Shown here piece after piece: positions 45,664 to 54,484 of a stretch of DNA of 64,000 nucleotides. The stretch covers positions 55,873 through 119,872 of the forward strand of contig NZ_BJDH01000011.1 of NCBI RefSeq assembly GCF_005405005.1. The letters are read 5' to 3'. Under the pieces are notes generated by a model that had not been told where the DNA came from, searched no databases, and worked only from the letters and a program-made list of their open reading frames with translations. Made by a program: the position numbers and the translations under genes. Position 1 is the first letter of the stretch. Each line of letters begins with the position of its first letter. The stretch comes from Lactiplantibacillus daoliensis (GTDB lineage: Bacteria > Bacillota > Bacilli > Lactobacillales > Lactobacillaceae).

Positions 45664-46911
45664 TTAATTCTTTTTTTCTGTTAAATGCGGTAACGCTAAG
45701 AAAATCACCAATCCAATCAAGAACAAGATGCTTAATGAAGCCGCACCAATTGTTGATTTACCGGTCAATTGGGTGACAATTCCAACTAACACCGGTCCCA
45801 TCACTGCTGAAAACTTTCCTAAAATATTATAGAAGCCGAAGAACTCACTCCCCGATTGCTTTGGAATCAACCGGCCAAAATAGGACCGACTCAAGGCTTG
45901 AATCCCACCTTGGCTCGTCCCCACTAATACGGCCAGAACCCAGAAATCGGTTACGGATTCTAAACGTAAAGCATACAAACAAATTCCGAGATACACGATA
46001 ATCCCAATCAAAATACCAGTTCGCGTTGATGTCTTACGCGCAATCCAACCATACAGAATCGAGAACGGAAAGGCCACCAACTGCACGACCAATAATACAA
46101 TCATCAAGGTCGTGGTCGTAATGCCCATATCCATTCCAATCGAGGTCGCCATTGTAAAGATTGTGTCAACGCCATCAATATAGAAGAAGTAAGCCACTAA
46201 GAACCACGCCGCGGCTCGATATTTTTTAAGATGTTTCAAGGTTGACCACACCCGTTTAAAACTATCCGTTACCGGGTGAGCATTAGGCTTCAACGCATAC
46301 ACCTGATGGACATTTTTCAACAATGGGATGTAGAAAATAATCCACCAAACTGCGGCCAACACAAAACTCCAACGGGCAACCCCGTAGCTCGACAATTGAC
46401 CAAATCCACTCGTCAGTTGCAACACTAGGAATAAAATGAACGCCAGCACCCCACCCAAATAGCCGAAACCATAGCCATAGGACGAAATGCGATCCATTTC
46501 TTCATTAGGCGCCACATCGGTCAGAAAACTATCGTAAAAAAGATTGCCACCGGAGTAGCCAATAATCGACAGGATATAAATACCAAGTAAAAGTTTCCAC
46601 GCACTCGTCGGCGCAACACTCAATCCTAGCGTCATCAACATTCCGACAATGGAAAAGACATTCAGCCAGCGTTTCTTAGCTTTGGGATAATCGGCTAATG
46701 CCCCTAAAACTGGGGCCAAAATTGAGACCAATAACGTCCCAATACTATTCGCATACCCCCAGTAGGCAGTGGCATTCGCTGCCGAAACACCGTTGTTTTG
46801 GGCAATCGCTTTGAAATACACCGGTAAAACAGCGGTCGTGACAATAATGCCATAGCCTGAATTGGCCCAGTCATAAAAAATCCAGCTCCACTGTGATTTG
46901 TTAAACTTCAT
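45664..46911 (-). CDS. MFS transporter, UMF1 (Atg22-like) family
   Basis: A 415-residue transporter with about 12 helices. The N-terminus WSWIFYDWANSGYGIIVTTAVLP is the diagnostic UMF1/Atg22-like signature. GALADYPKAKKRWLNVF is motif A, and YDSFLTDVAPNEEMDRISSYGYGFGYLGG is the second conserved loop. In yeast the family member exports amino acids from vacuoles; bacterial substrates are mostly unknown. Its start overlaps the phosphodiesterase stop by four bases (ATGA), so the two act together: the enzyme may release a product that the transporter moves, or the reverse. GAGGACCG precedes the ATG. Confidence 0.85.
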   Translation of the reverse strand: MKFNKSQWSWIFYDWANSGYGIIVTTAVLPVYFKAIAQNNGVSAANATAYWGYANSIGTLLVSILAPVLGALADYPKAKKRWLNVFSIVGMLMTLGLSVAPTSAWKLLLGIYILSIIGYSGGNLFYDSFLTDVAPNEEMDRISSYGYGFGYLGGVLAFILFLVLQLTSGFGQLSSYGVARWSFVLAAVWWIIFYIPLLKNVHQVYALKPNAHPVTDSFKRVWSTLKHLKKYRAAAWFLVAYFFYIDGVDTIFTMATSIGMDMGITTTTLMIVLLVVQLVAFPFSILYGWIARKTSTRTGILIGIIVYLGICLYALRLESVTDFWVLAVLVGTSQGGIQALSRSYFGRLIPKQSGSEFFGFYNILGKFSAVMGPVLVGIVTQLTGKSTIGAASLSILFLIGLVIFLALPHLTEKKN

Positions 46912-48209
46912 TCGCGGTCCTCCTTAAAAATGCCATCTAAACACTGCCCTGGCATCGGACCGTCAAACTGTAGTCCCAATAATCGGGCAAAAGTTGGTGC
47001 TTCGTCAACTAAGTTAGCTGCCTCAATCCGAGCACCCGCTTTAACTGCCGGACCATTAAATAAAAGCGTGGTTTGATAATCCGGCTTAGTTGGATCATAG
47101 CCGTGCACCCCATGATACCGGTCAGGTTGGCCTAATGTTGCTGGGTGCACTGGTTCGACAACTAATGGCCGCCGACTTTCATCCGTAAAGTAATAGCCTT
47201 CCTTAGCTTCAACCATCAACGCACATGCCGGGTCAGCCCCCCGTTTAGCGGCCTCGTCACCAGTAATGACCGTTTCGACACCTTCAACACCCGCAATCAA
47301 GGCTTTCAGCTCAGCTAGGTCATCAAAATGGCGCGTATAAATATACGTCGACCCATCCGCAGTCTTCGCCATCACGGACCAATCATCTTCAAACGTTTGA
47401 TCCTGGCGTGGCGTCAACCATCCTTTTTGAGCAAATAAGGTGTTTAAGTGGATCATGTGGTCCACGTTGATTTGATAGTGGTCCCCGAGAATCACAAAGT
47501 TAGTATCCGCAAAAGTCCCTGCTTGTTTGGTGGCATCAATTAATTGCCCAACATGGTGGTCCAACCGATGTAACGCTGCCATGGCTTCCTTCGACCGCAC
47601 CCCATAACGATGCCGCATACTATCCATATCAACCAGATGAATCAGCGTCAAATTGGGCTTTTTGTGCGTTAACGTATCCACCGCACAAGCCGTAATAAAG
47701 TCGTCCAATTGTGGTTGCTTAATGCCATTCCGCAGATGACCGTACTTTTGATTCATTTTTAACAAAAACAATGGTGAACTGGCTTTAATTGAAACCAGAA
47801 CCTGATTCGTCCAAATTCGATTTGGAAAGATTTCTGCTAAATTATAAGTAATTTTACTACCGGCCGTCACTGGCCACAAAAAAGCCGCGGTCGTTAATTT
47901 TTGTTGCCGTGCCAAATCATAAAGTGTTGGGACTTTGACATCCTTTTGATACCAGTACCAGTCTGGTGAACGTCGTTTTGGCTGCAGCTTCGTATTATTC
48001 ACAATTCCATGAACCTTGGGGTATTGCCCCGTAATAATGGTCGTGTGTGACGGATACGTCAATGTTGGGTAAATTCCTGTGACTGACTTGACCCAAGCAC
48101 CACCGGTCATTAATTGATTTAATACGGGTAACTCGCTTTGATGTTCACGTAAATCGCGAAAACCCAGTGCATCTAACGAAATAATCACTAAATGCTGATT
48201 TGTTGCCAT
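46908..48209 (-). CDS. Type I phosphodiesterase / nucleotide pyrophosphatase family protein
   Basis: A 433-residue member of the alkaline phosphatase superfamily, NPP branch. Metal and nucleophile residues are visible: IISLDALGFRDL (Asp), GIYPTLTYPSHTTIITG (Thr nucleophile, Ser-His), HLVDMDSMRHRYG (Asp and His), FVILGDHYQINV (Asp-His) and PDRYHGVHGYDP (His). There is no signal peptide or membrane helix, so it appears cytoplasmic, unlike eukaryotic NPPs. It would cleave phosphodiester or pyrophosphate bonds; the substrate is unknown. AGGGGCGG precedes the ATG. It is first in a two-gene operon with a UMF1 transporter. Confidence 0.85.
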   Translation of the reverse strand: MATNQHLVIISLDALGFRDLREHQSELPVLNQLMTGGAWVKSVTGIYPTLTYPSHTTIITGQYPKVHGIVNNTKLQPKRRSPDWYWYQKDVKVPTLYDLARQQKLTTAAFLWPVTAGSKITYNLAEIFPNRIWTNQVLVSIKASSPLFLLKMNQKYGHLRNGIKQPQLDDFITACAVDTLTHKKPNLTLIHLVDMDSMRHRYGVRSKEAMAALHRLDHHVGQLIDATKQAGTFADTNFVILGDHYQINVDHMIHLNTLFAQKGWLTPRQDQTFEDDWSVMAKTADGSTYIYTRHFDDLAELKALIAGVEGVETVITGDEAAKRGADPACALMVEAKEGYYFTDESRRPLVVEPVHPATLGQPDRYHGVHGYDPTKPDYQTTLLFNGPAVKAGARIEAANLVDEAPTFARLLGLQFDGPMPGQCLDGIFKEDRE

Positions 48210-48233
48210 GGTTACCGCCCCTTTTTTTATATT

Positions 48234-48700
48234 AGCTAAAAGCTCAAAAGCATCACAAATGTATTACTACCAGCAATAGTCCCGTCCAAATTCAGCGCTC
48301 CGTCAGTCAAAACTGGTGTGCTGTGAGGGACGGCACCAGCCGAAGTGTGGTCTGGTTTCTCAATTCATAGCCGACAAACCACGTCTTTGAATTGCCCTGC
48401 AAGATTAGTCAGCAAAGAACGCTAACTAATCTTGCCGACACTGCATACCGATTTTGACTGACGCCACTAAGCGTAAATAATAGATTTATTAAAAAAGAAT
48501 TCCTGATTAGCTGGAGGTTGTTGCTGATAGCATCGGACGTGCAAGTGGCGTTTGACCGGTGGCTTTTGCCGGTCTTACACCACGGACGGTCCGGAAAATT
48601 TGCGGTTTTGGCAAAGCTTCCGGGCGAGGTTCAAGACGTTTCTAAAGCTTGAATCGGTCCCTCGTCCGCATGTTATCAGCAACAACCAGAAGCGGCAGCA
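48234..48700 (+). repeat. Structured intergenic repeat, copy D (core 48295-48697)
   Basis: Fourth copy, same orientation. The half-1 closing stem is AGTCAAAACTGGTGTGC against GCATACCGATTTTGACT. The inner hairpin is GCAAGATTAGTCAG/CTAACTAATCTTGC (48399-48412 with 48422-48435). Half 2 is closed by GGTTGTTGCTGATAGCAT and ATGTTATCAGCAACAACC, with GACCGG/CCGGTC inside. The 5' edge begins just after the poly-T before the phosphodiesterase start codon, so on the minus strand this copy is the upstream region of the phosphodiesterase operon. There is no open frame of note. Confidence 0.88.
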
Positions 48701-48815
48701 TCTTGCGACCTTTGACTGTTAGTTTGACATTTGTTATCGATACATAAAATTATACCGCAGAATTTCAACCACTGTCAGCAGTTGATTGACCAGCCGGTTT
48801 ACTAAAAGTGGTCAC

Positions 48816-48848
48816 AAAAACGCCCGAGTCATTTCACTCGGGCGTTTG
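48816..48848 (-). terminator. Terminator of the esterase gene
   Basis: Stem AAACGCCCGAGT/ACTCGGGCGTTT with a six-base loop, followed by TTTTTG on the minus strand. Confidence 0.88.
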
Positions 48849-48857
48849 GGGGTTAGC

Positions 48858-49691
48858 TTAATTTTCATCGTGCAAATAACCTTGTAACTGTAACCAGCGC
48901 ACGGCTAATGATACCCAGTGTGCGGCTTGATCATTCAGATACTTGGTCTTATGAGGCTTTTTCGTGACATGGTTGGCTAAAGCTAATCCATGGATTCCGG
49001 AGCCAAATAAATGATATTCGGTTTCAATGCCTAATTGCATCAACCCTTGCACATACATCATCGAATTAATCGGCGGCACTAATTCATCGGTCACCGTTTG
49101 CCAAACAAACGCTGGCTTACTATTCGCATTCAATAGCTTTTGTGCCGCAAATAAGCGTTCGTCTTTAGTAATCTTATCGCGTTCCGCAACGCTACCTGGG
49201 AAACCCGCATCTAAATCAATTACGGGATATCCCAAAATTGTGGCGGCATGCTGACCATGATACTGATCTAAGTGATATTCAGCACGTAGTTTTGCATTTG
49301 TGGCGACACCATTATAGTCCGCCACAACGTGCCCACCAGCCGAAAAGCCAGCCAAAATAATCCGCTTTGGATCAATATGCCGCTTTTCCGCCTGTTGCGT
49401 GACCCAGTCAATCGTCGCGCCCAATTGCTGCAGCGCCCACGGATACACCTGACTCGTCGGCGTTTCCAATTGATAATTTAAAACCACGGCATGCATGCCT
49501 TCCGCAACAAATCGTAAAGCAATCGGCGCCTCTTCCCGACCAGAATGATAAGTAAAGCCGCCACCAGGACAGATAATGATCACTGGATAATCAACCGCTT
49601 CTCCAAAATCTGAAACTTGATCTAGCCAGTAACCCGTCACCTTAAATGGATGTTCTCGTGTTACCAATGTCTGTTGCTCAACTTGCATCAT
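48858..49691 (-). CDS. Alpha/beta hydrolase carboxylesterase, Cest-2923-like
   Basis: A 277-residue esterase. The oxyanion motif is IIICPGGGFTYHSGREEAP, the nucleophile is in ILAGFSAGGHVVADYNG, the acid in WQTVTDELVPPINSM and the His in FGSGIHGLALANH. It is close in length and motif sequence to my recollection of the L. plantarum esterase lp_2923 (Cest-2923), a structurally studied enzyme of the hormone-sensitive-lipase/BD-FAE branch acting on short acyl esters. I start at ATG 49691, six bases after GGGGGGA. It is divergent from the GntR regulator across about 200 bases, with a cre-like site between, so it may be under carbon control. Confidence 0.88.
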   Translation of the reverse strand: MMQVEQQTLVTREHPFKVTGYWLDQVSDFGEAVDYPVIIICPGGGFTYHSGREEAPIALRFVAEGMHAVVLNYQLETPTSQVYPWALQQLGATIDWVTQQAEKRHIDPKRIILAGFSAGGHVVADYNGVATNAKLRAEYHLDQYHGQHAATILGYPVIDLDAGFPGSVAERDKITKDERLFAAQKLLNANSKPAFVWQTVTDELVPPINSMMYVQGLMQLGIETEYHLFGSGIHGLALANHVTKKPHKTKYLNDQAAHWVSLAVRWLQLQGYLHDEN

Positions 49692-49748
49692 TAGTAATCC
49701 CCCCATATTATTATGTTTGTTAAGACCCCAAAATAACCTTGCCCTTGA

Positions 49749-49762
49749 TGTGTACGCTTACA
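49749..49762. promoter_or_regulatory. cre-like site (CcpA) between esterase and GntR genes
   Basis: TGTGTACGCTTACA matches the catabolite-responsive element TGWNANCGNTNWCA at all fixed positions but one. TTATAA follows at once, so it would overlap a promoter. CcpA binding is inferred from the consensus. Confidence 0.45.
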
Positions 49763-49792
49763 TTATAAGCATTTCACACATCATTCGTCAAT

Positions 49793-49826
49793 TTTGTTCG
49801 AACAAATAATTTAATTTGTTCGGATA
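49793..49826. promoter_or_regulatory. Candidate GntR operators upstream of the GntR gene
   Basis: Perfect 14-bp palindrome TTTGTTCGAACAAA (49793-49806), followed by a half site TTTGTTCGGATA. A TATAAT box (49853-49858) lies downstream. A related ATATATTCGAATA sequence near 50744-50756 precedes the promoter at 50761, so the regulator may act there too. Confidence 0.5.
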
Positions 49827-49892
49827 TTTATCACAACCAACTTAAATTTTGTTATAATAAGACTAACAATTAAGGGTATGAAGGTGATAACT

Positions 49893-50615
49893 ATGGCAAA
49901 CAATACATTTGAATCAATCTACCAAACCTTAAAGAAACGCATTCTAAAGGGAGACTACAGTATTAAGATGCGTCTGCCGATTGAAGATGATCTCATTACC
50001 GAATTCAGCAGTAGTCGGTATGCCGTCCGCAAGGCGATTAAAAAATTATCCGAAGAAGGGTTAGTCTATAGTGTTAAAGGACGCGGCGTGGTTTTATTGG
50101 AACACACGCCACAAACGCAGCAGTTCAATCTTAACTTAGGTGAACTTTCTGGGATCCACACAGCTAGTCCTGATGCGCCCTTCGATTATCAGACCGATCT
50201 CGTCAGCTTCGAACAGATTATCGTTGACCAAGCGTTAAGTCAGCAAACCGCTTTTGAAGTTGGCATTCCCGTTTACGCGTTAAAACGGGTGCGCAAAATT
50301 AACGGGACTCGCGCCGTCATTGATATTAACTACTTTAATGCGCAATTAATTCCTGGAATCACCCCTAAAATTGCACATGACTCGATTTACAATTACATTC
50401 AGAAAACGTTGAAAGTTAAAATTGCAGTCGTTAAACGAATGTTACGCGTTGATTCTGCACAATCGGTCGATACGGAGAACCTCGCGCTTGGCAAGAATAA
50501 CTGTGTTGGCAACATGATCAGTATCGCATTCAACGATTCTGGTCGGCAATTTGAATACACAGAATCGCATTTCATTCCGAACGAACTGGTCTTCAACCAA
50601 CTGATTCGTAATTAA
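49893..50615 (+). CDS. GntR-family transcriptional regulator with UTRA domain
   Basis: About 240 residues. The winged helix is FESIYQTLKKRILKGDYSIK, MRLPIEDDLITEFSSSRYAV and RKAIKKLSEEGLVYSVKGRG. The UTRA ligand domain follows (VYALKRVRKINGTRAVIDINYF, IYNYIQKTLKVKIAVVKRML, FEYTESHFIPNELVF). This is the HutC/TreR/BglR group, which usually senses phosphorylated sugars or amino sugars. I start at ATG 49893 after AAGGTGA; an upstream ATG at 49878 is embedded in that ribosome binding site. It is divergent from the esterase and ends in a terminator. Confidence 0.88.
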   Translation: MANNTFESIYQTLKKRILKGDYSIKMRLPIEDDLITEFSSSRYAVRKAIKKLSEEGLVYSVKGRGVVLLEHTPQTQQFNLNLGELSGIHTASPDAPFDYQTDLVSFEQIIVDQALSQQTAFEVGIPVYALKRVRKINGTRAVIDINYFNAQLIPGITPKIAHDSIYNYIQKTLKVKIAVVKRMLRVDSAQSVDTENLALGKNNCVGNMISIAFNDSGRQFEYTESHFIPNELVFNQLIRN

Positions 50616-50633
50616 ACTTTACCAACCACTATT

Positions 50634-50666
50634 GACCCGGTCATCTTAAGATGGCCGGGCTTTTTG
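50634..50666 (+). terminator. Terminator of the GntR gene
   Basis: Stem CCCGGTCATCTT/AAGATGGCCGGG with almost no loop, then CTTTTTG. Confidence 0.85.
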
Positions 50667-50760
50667 CTTGTCGCTCTAAGTATTTCCTGACTTCCATTTA
50701 TTTTATAATAAATAGTCACAATTGTTTCACATCATTATTGCAAATATATTCGAATAAATA

Positions 50761-50788
50761 TTGACTATTTAGCTGGTTAGATTATAAT
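50761..50788 (+). promoter_or_regulatory. Strong sigma-70-type promoter with no obvious gene
   Basis: TTGACT, 16-base spacer, TATAAT on the plus strand. It is the best-matching promoter I found in the window, and the DNA to its 3' side holds no convincing coding sequence before a terminator at 50900-50941. Confidence 0.65.
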
Positions 50789-50794
50789 GATACT

Positions 50795-50941
50795 TATAAA
50801 AGCTAATGGGGGTTAGCCTTTGTACCGTTGACAATTGGTGTTAACGGATCAACTGATTCGGTCAAAGAATTAGGTGTGGTCACTAGGAGTAAAAAACTAA
50901 AAATAGCCGCTGAACAGCTAGGTGTTCAGCGACTATTTTTG
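50795..50941 (+). ncRNA. Putative short transcript of about 145 nt, non-coding or coding a tiny peptide
   Basis: The unit runs from the promoter at 50761-50788 to a terminator. A purine-rich GGGGG (50808-50812) could be a ribosome binding site, but the frames behind it are very short, or lack a start codon. One open frame reads PLTIGVNGSTDSVKELG and looks protein-like; it may be a gene remnant. A regulatory RNA is equally possible. There is no match to a known RNA family. Confidence 0.4.
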
Positions 50942-50942
50942 T
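50899..50942. terminator. Bidirectional terminator
   Basis: AAAAATAGCCGCTGAACA pairs with TGTTCAGCGACTATTTTT (one mismatch). It serves the plus-strand unit and the minus-strand surface-protein gene. Confidence 0.88.
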
Positions 50943-50968
50943 TTCACCACACTCTTTCTAAGCCATTG

Positions 50969-53900
50969 CTAACGTTCTCGCCGCAACCGAATTGCACCAA
51001 CTAGCCCAATCATGGTTAAGGCTAAAATGCCCCAAATATTGGTTGGCCGTTGTTCACTCGTCTGTGGCAAAGTACCAGTAGTCACCTTTGCCATTGAATG
51101 AGTGACTGGGCTCAACCGATGCTGAACTGGTGGTGCAAGCTGGATTTGTGTTCGTACCGGCGTCGGTGTTGTGGTTGATTCAGTCCGGACAAACGACCCG
51201 CGGTTTGGCGAAGAAACCGTCCAGCCTAATCGATGGGTAACTGGCGTTGCAGTCTCAGTTGTCACACCTGGTTGACTCGTTGCATCTGGTTCATAGTAGA
51301 AGGCCACAGTCGCTGCTGGGTCTGAATAGTCACCAGTTGCCGAAGCAGATTCATCCGTTACCAAATGGTACCCAGCGATTGTTGGTGCCATCACATCATA
51401 AGGCGTCGCGACACTTCCAGTTAATTCCGTGCTTGGCTTGAGCGCTTTGGCCGTCCGTGCCAGATAATAATCAACGGTCACGGCACCAGCTTTAGGCGTA
51501 TAAGTAACTGTCCGCATCAAATTGCTGCTTTCACCCGTCACAACTGTACTTGGCACCTGCGTCACATCAGCTTGATAATCTTCAATCACTGGGACTGAAT
51601 AAGCAGCAAAACTGCTGGCACCAGTTGGTTGCCAAGTTGTTAATTGGGTCTCACCGGTCACGGCATCTTGGACTGCCCGCCGCGTAAACATTAATCTGCG
51701 CGTCACACTCGGTGCAGCCGTCTGTCCATCGGCGTATTTAAAGTTGATCGTTTGGGTAACATTGTGTGTCAAGACCACGCCAGCTGGCAAAGTATCACCA
51801 GGATTCAACGTAACGATCTCATGTGTGAACAATACCCGATAGTCTCGAACCAATGCCGCCGAGCTAAAGGCGGAACCATCTGCTGGATAACCATTGCTGA
51901 CTAATTGATAGCCTTTGGCTGCATAATCGGCAATGGCGGCCGCAGTCGGATCTGGAATTGTTCCCTTGTATGGTACGGTTAACGTCGTGCTACCGATATT
52001 TTTATTTGCAATCGCATCGACATAATTAATCACACGAGTGACCGTCACCGGGTCGTACTGATAAGTGATCGTGCCCTTGGCCAAAGCAAGGGTTCCTGTC
52101 GTGGCAACACTATCTGGCAACACTGCCTTGCAGACATAATTGCCAATCGTTGCCGGTGTCGCGGTGTAACTATCCCCAACATCGCCGTTGATCTGTTCTG
52201 GTGGCACAATTGGTTCGCCATCTGGATCAACATAGTTGATGGTAATTCCACCAGCCACCACAGCTTCCTTTTCAAAGCGATATTCTAGATACTGTGGATT
52301 TTGCGAATAAGTCCCAGTCGTGGCACTGCTAAATCCTGGTAAAAGTTCGTACCCTGGTAGATCTGTCTGACTAGAAAAATCAAACGAATCACCAATCTTA
52401 GGACTGGTCTCTGATACTTCTGGTTCCACCGGTTGTCCAGTTGCTTGATCTACGAAAGTTGCCGTGACACTCGGCTTAGTTTGCCAATTTGCACCCTGGT
52501 AGACCATACTGTCATAAATAAACTGAACCTGGTTAGGATAGGTCACTTTAATATAATCATTGGTGTTGCCGAGCGTATTCTGAACACCCACGAAACCATA
52601 TGAGAACCAGTTAGCACCACTCATAGTTGGATAAGCCGTTGGAATTTCAAATTCTCCGTTACCAAGTGCTGTCAACGGTGTTTCAGTCGCCGCGGCGGTG
52701 CTAGTGTCAGCACCATTCCAAGTGGTTTCATAGTGGGAAGTTAAGTCCTCACCTTGAACCCCTGTGATTGGAATCGCTTTAAAACTGGCCGGTTGCCCAA
52801 TCACTAAATTAACTGCCGGTGCCACAGTGATACTCTCACCACCAGCAGCCACCGTTGCGGGTTTGGTAAAACCTTTAAGTGGTGAAAAATCAGTTAGTGA
52901 ATTTTCACTGAAATCAAAATACTTTGGGAAACCATTCCGCGTGACATCATTATTATCAATTTTAGTTAACCATGGTCCTAACATTGCCAATTGCGCATTA
53001 GTCATCCCTTGCGAATTGAGTTGATAAGGATTCGTATCGGTTGCCCCAATCAAATTCACTTGACTGATGTGACTAGGATCAATCTGGGTCAATGGCTCAA
53101 GGTTAGCGGCACTCATGTCCTCAAGGTCGACCGTCACCATGCTAAACCGTAGCGGAATCAGTGGCGTCAAATCAATCGACGCATTGGCAAAATTAACATC
53201 CATACTAATCAGTGTTGTTGCTGGTAAGTATTGCAAGTACTGCATGCCAGCCAGAGTCCCTGTAACGGTTAAATCACTACCACTCACGTTAAAAGTATTG
53301 CCTTTGAAGGCACGAATTTCACCGACCGTTACTGGTCCAGTGACACCTAAACTCTTTTCAACAGCCGCTGCAATCCCCGTATCACCGAATGTGACAACGG
53401 TTGAATCAGGAACCGTTGGTGCCGTACTGGTCGCACTCGTAGCTGCAGAAGTAGCAGCTGAGCCAGTACTTGTGGCGACGGAAGTGGCACTCGTGGCAAC
53501 TGAATCAGTACTTGTCGCTACAGAAGCGACACTCGTGGCAACCGAGCCAGTACTTGCGGCGACAGAAGCAACACTCGTGGCAACTGAATCAGTGCTTGCC
53601 GCTACAGAAATCGTACTTGTCGCAGTGGATGTGGCACTTGTCGCGACTGAATCAGTACTTGCAGCCACAGAAGCAACACTCGTGGCAACTGAGCCAGTAC
53701 TTGTCGCTACAGAAGCAACACTCGTGGCAACTGAATCAGTGCTTGTCGCTACAGAAGTCGCACTGGTTGCAACTGAATCAGTACTTGCAGCTATAGAAGC
53801 GACACTTGTTGGCGTTGAGCCAGTGCTAGTAGCTATTGGCGCACCACTCGTGGCAGTGGAATCGGTGCTTGCAGCTACAGAAGCAACACTTGTTGGCGTT

Positions 53901-54442
53901 GAGCTAATGCTAGTAGCAGACGAAACTGTTGCACTGGTTGCGGTTGAAGCCGGCATTGAAGCAACACTGGTTCCATCACTTGCAACGCTCGAATCAGAAC
54001 TAGTTGAAACAACACTTGCAGGCGCATCGCTAGCCACTGAAGTCGGACTTGCGACTGACTCAGAACTAGTCATTGCCGAAACGGCCGAGGCCGGCTCACT
54101 GCTAGTTGCACTCAAAGTTGGTGATGAACTTGGCGCTGCCGAAGTAGTTGCACTAGTCAACGGTGCTTGAGTAGCCGAAACACTACTGGTCGCAGTTGAT
54201 GCCGTACTAATCGCCATCGAGGGACTACTCGTTGCTGCTGAGGTGCTCCCACTGGTTGTGGTTACCGTCGTCGTTGGTGTCGTCTCGGCGGCATTGGCTG
54301 TCACTGGTTTCACTAACAACGTTGCCCCCAGAGCACTGCTACCCATCAACATAACTAATGCCGTACACCACCGTTTACCAGATTTATATAATCGATAATG
54401 CGTCCGAACCGTTTCGGATCGCTGTAATTGTTTAAAACGCAT
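50969..54442 (-). CDS. LPXTG surface protein: KxYKxGKxW signal, Ser/Thr/Ala-rich stalk, LRR-like and MucBP domains
   Basis: About 1157 residues. The signal region HYRLYKSGKRWCTALVMLMG is the KxYKxGKxW type, cleaved near TANA. Residues 60-350 are a repetitive Ser/Thr/Ala/Val stalk, probably glycosylated. Then comes a globular region (VVTFGDTGIAAAVEKSLGV, LPATTLISMDVNF, LTDFSPLKGF) that looks leucine-rich-repeat-like. Several MucBP-type domains follow (TINYVDPDGEPI, TRVINYVDAIANKNIG, VTVDYYLARTAKAL). It ends in LPQTSEQ, a helix and RLRRER for sortase. It probably binds mucus or plant polymers. The start is ATG 54442 behind GAGGAG. It is paralogous to the next gene and 42 bases from it. Confidence 0.88.
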   Translation of the reverse strand: MRFKQLQRSETVRTHYRLYKSGKRWCTALVMLMGSSALGATLLVKPVTANAAETTPTTTVTTTSGSTSAATSSPSMAISTASTATSSVSATQAPLTSATTSAAPSSSPTLSATSSEPASAVSAMTSSESVASPTSVASDAPASVVSTSSDSSVASDGTSVASMPASTATSATVSSATSISSTPTSVASVAASTDSTATSGAPIATSTGSTPTSVASIAASTDSVATSATSVATSTDSVATSVASVATSTGSVATSVASVAASTDSVATSATSTATSTISVAASTDSVATSVASVAASTGSVATSVASVATSTDSVATSATSVATSTGSAATSAATSATSTAPTVPDSTVVTFGDTGIAAAVEKSLGVTGPVTVGEIRAFKGNTFNVSGSDLTVTGTLAGMQYLQYLPATTLISMDVNFANASIDLTPLIPLRFSMVTVDLEDMSAANLEPLTQIDPSHISQVNLIGATDTNPYQLNSQGMTNAQLAMLGPWLTKIDNNDVTRNGFPKYFDFSENSLTDFSPLKGFTKPATVAAGGESITVAPAVNLVIGQPASFKAIPITGVQGEDLTSHYETTWNGADTSTAAATETPLTALGNGEFEIPTAYPTMSGANWFSYGFVGVQNTLGNTNDYIKVTYPNQVQFIYDSMVYQGANWQTKPSVTATFVDQATGQPVEPEVSETSPKIGDSFDFSSQTDLPGYELLPGFSSATTGTYSQNPQYLEYRFEKEAVVAGGITINYVDPDGEPIVPPEQINGDVGDSYTATPATIGNYVCKAVLPDSVATTGTLALAKGTITYQYDPVTVTRVINYVDAIANKNIGSTTLTVPYKGTIPDPTAAAIADYAAKGYQLVSNGYPADGSAFSSAALVRDYRVLFTHEIVTLNPGDTLPAGVVLTHNVTQTINFKYADGQTAAPSVTRRLMFTRRAVQDAVTGETQLTTWQPTGASSFAAYSVPVIEDYQADVTQVPSTVVTGESSNLMRTVTYTPKAGAVTVDYYLARTAKALKPSTELTGSVATPYDVMAPTIAGYHLVTDESASATGDYSDPAATVAFYYEPDATSQPGVTTETATPVTHRLGWTVSSPNRGSFVRTESTTTPTPVRTQIQLAPPVQHRLSPVTHSMAKVTTGTLPQTSEQRPTNIWGILALTMIGLVGAIRLRRER
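53440..53960 (-). repeat. Coding repeat of the Ser/Thr/Ala/Val stalk
   Basis: Tandem units encoding SVATSVASVAAST-like peptides. On the plus strand, phrases such as GCAACACTCGTGGCAACTGA recur every 36-60 bases. Frequent near-identity suggests recent expansion and likely length variation between strains. Confidence 0.8.
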
Positions 54443-54484
54443 CCCAAACACTCCTCTTTTTCCAGCCAGGATTTTTAGTCCTAG

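Noticed and set aside
53115..54170. 351-codon plus-strand open frame antisense to the LPXTG gene
   Set aside because: Same cause: the antisense of a Ser/Thr/Ala/Val repeat. The opposite strand has signal peptide, domains and sorting motif.
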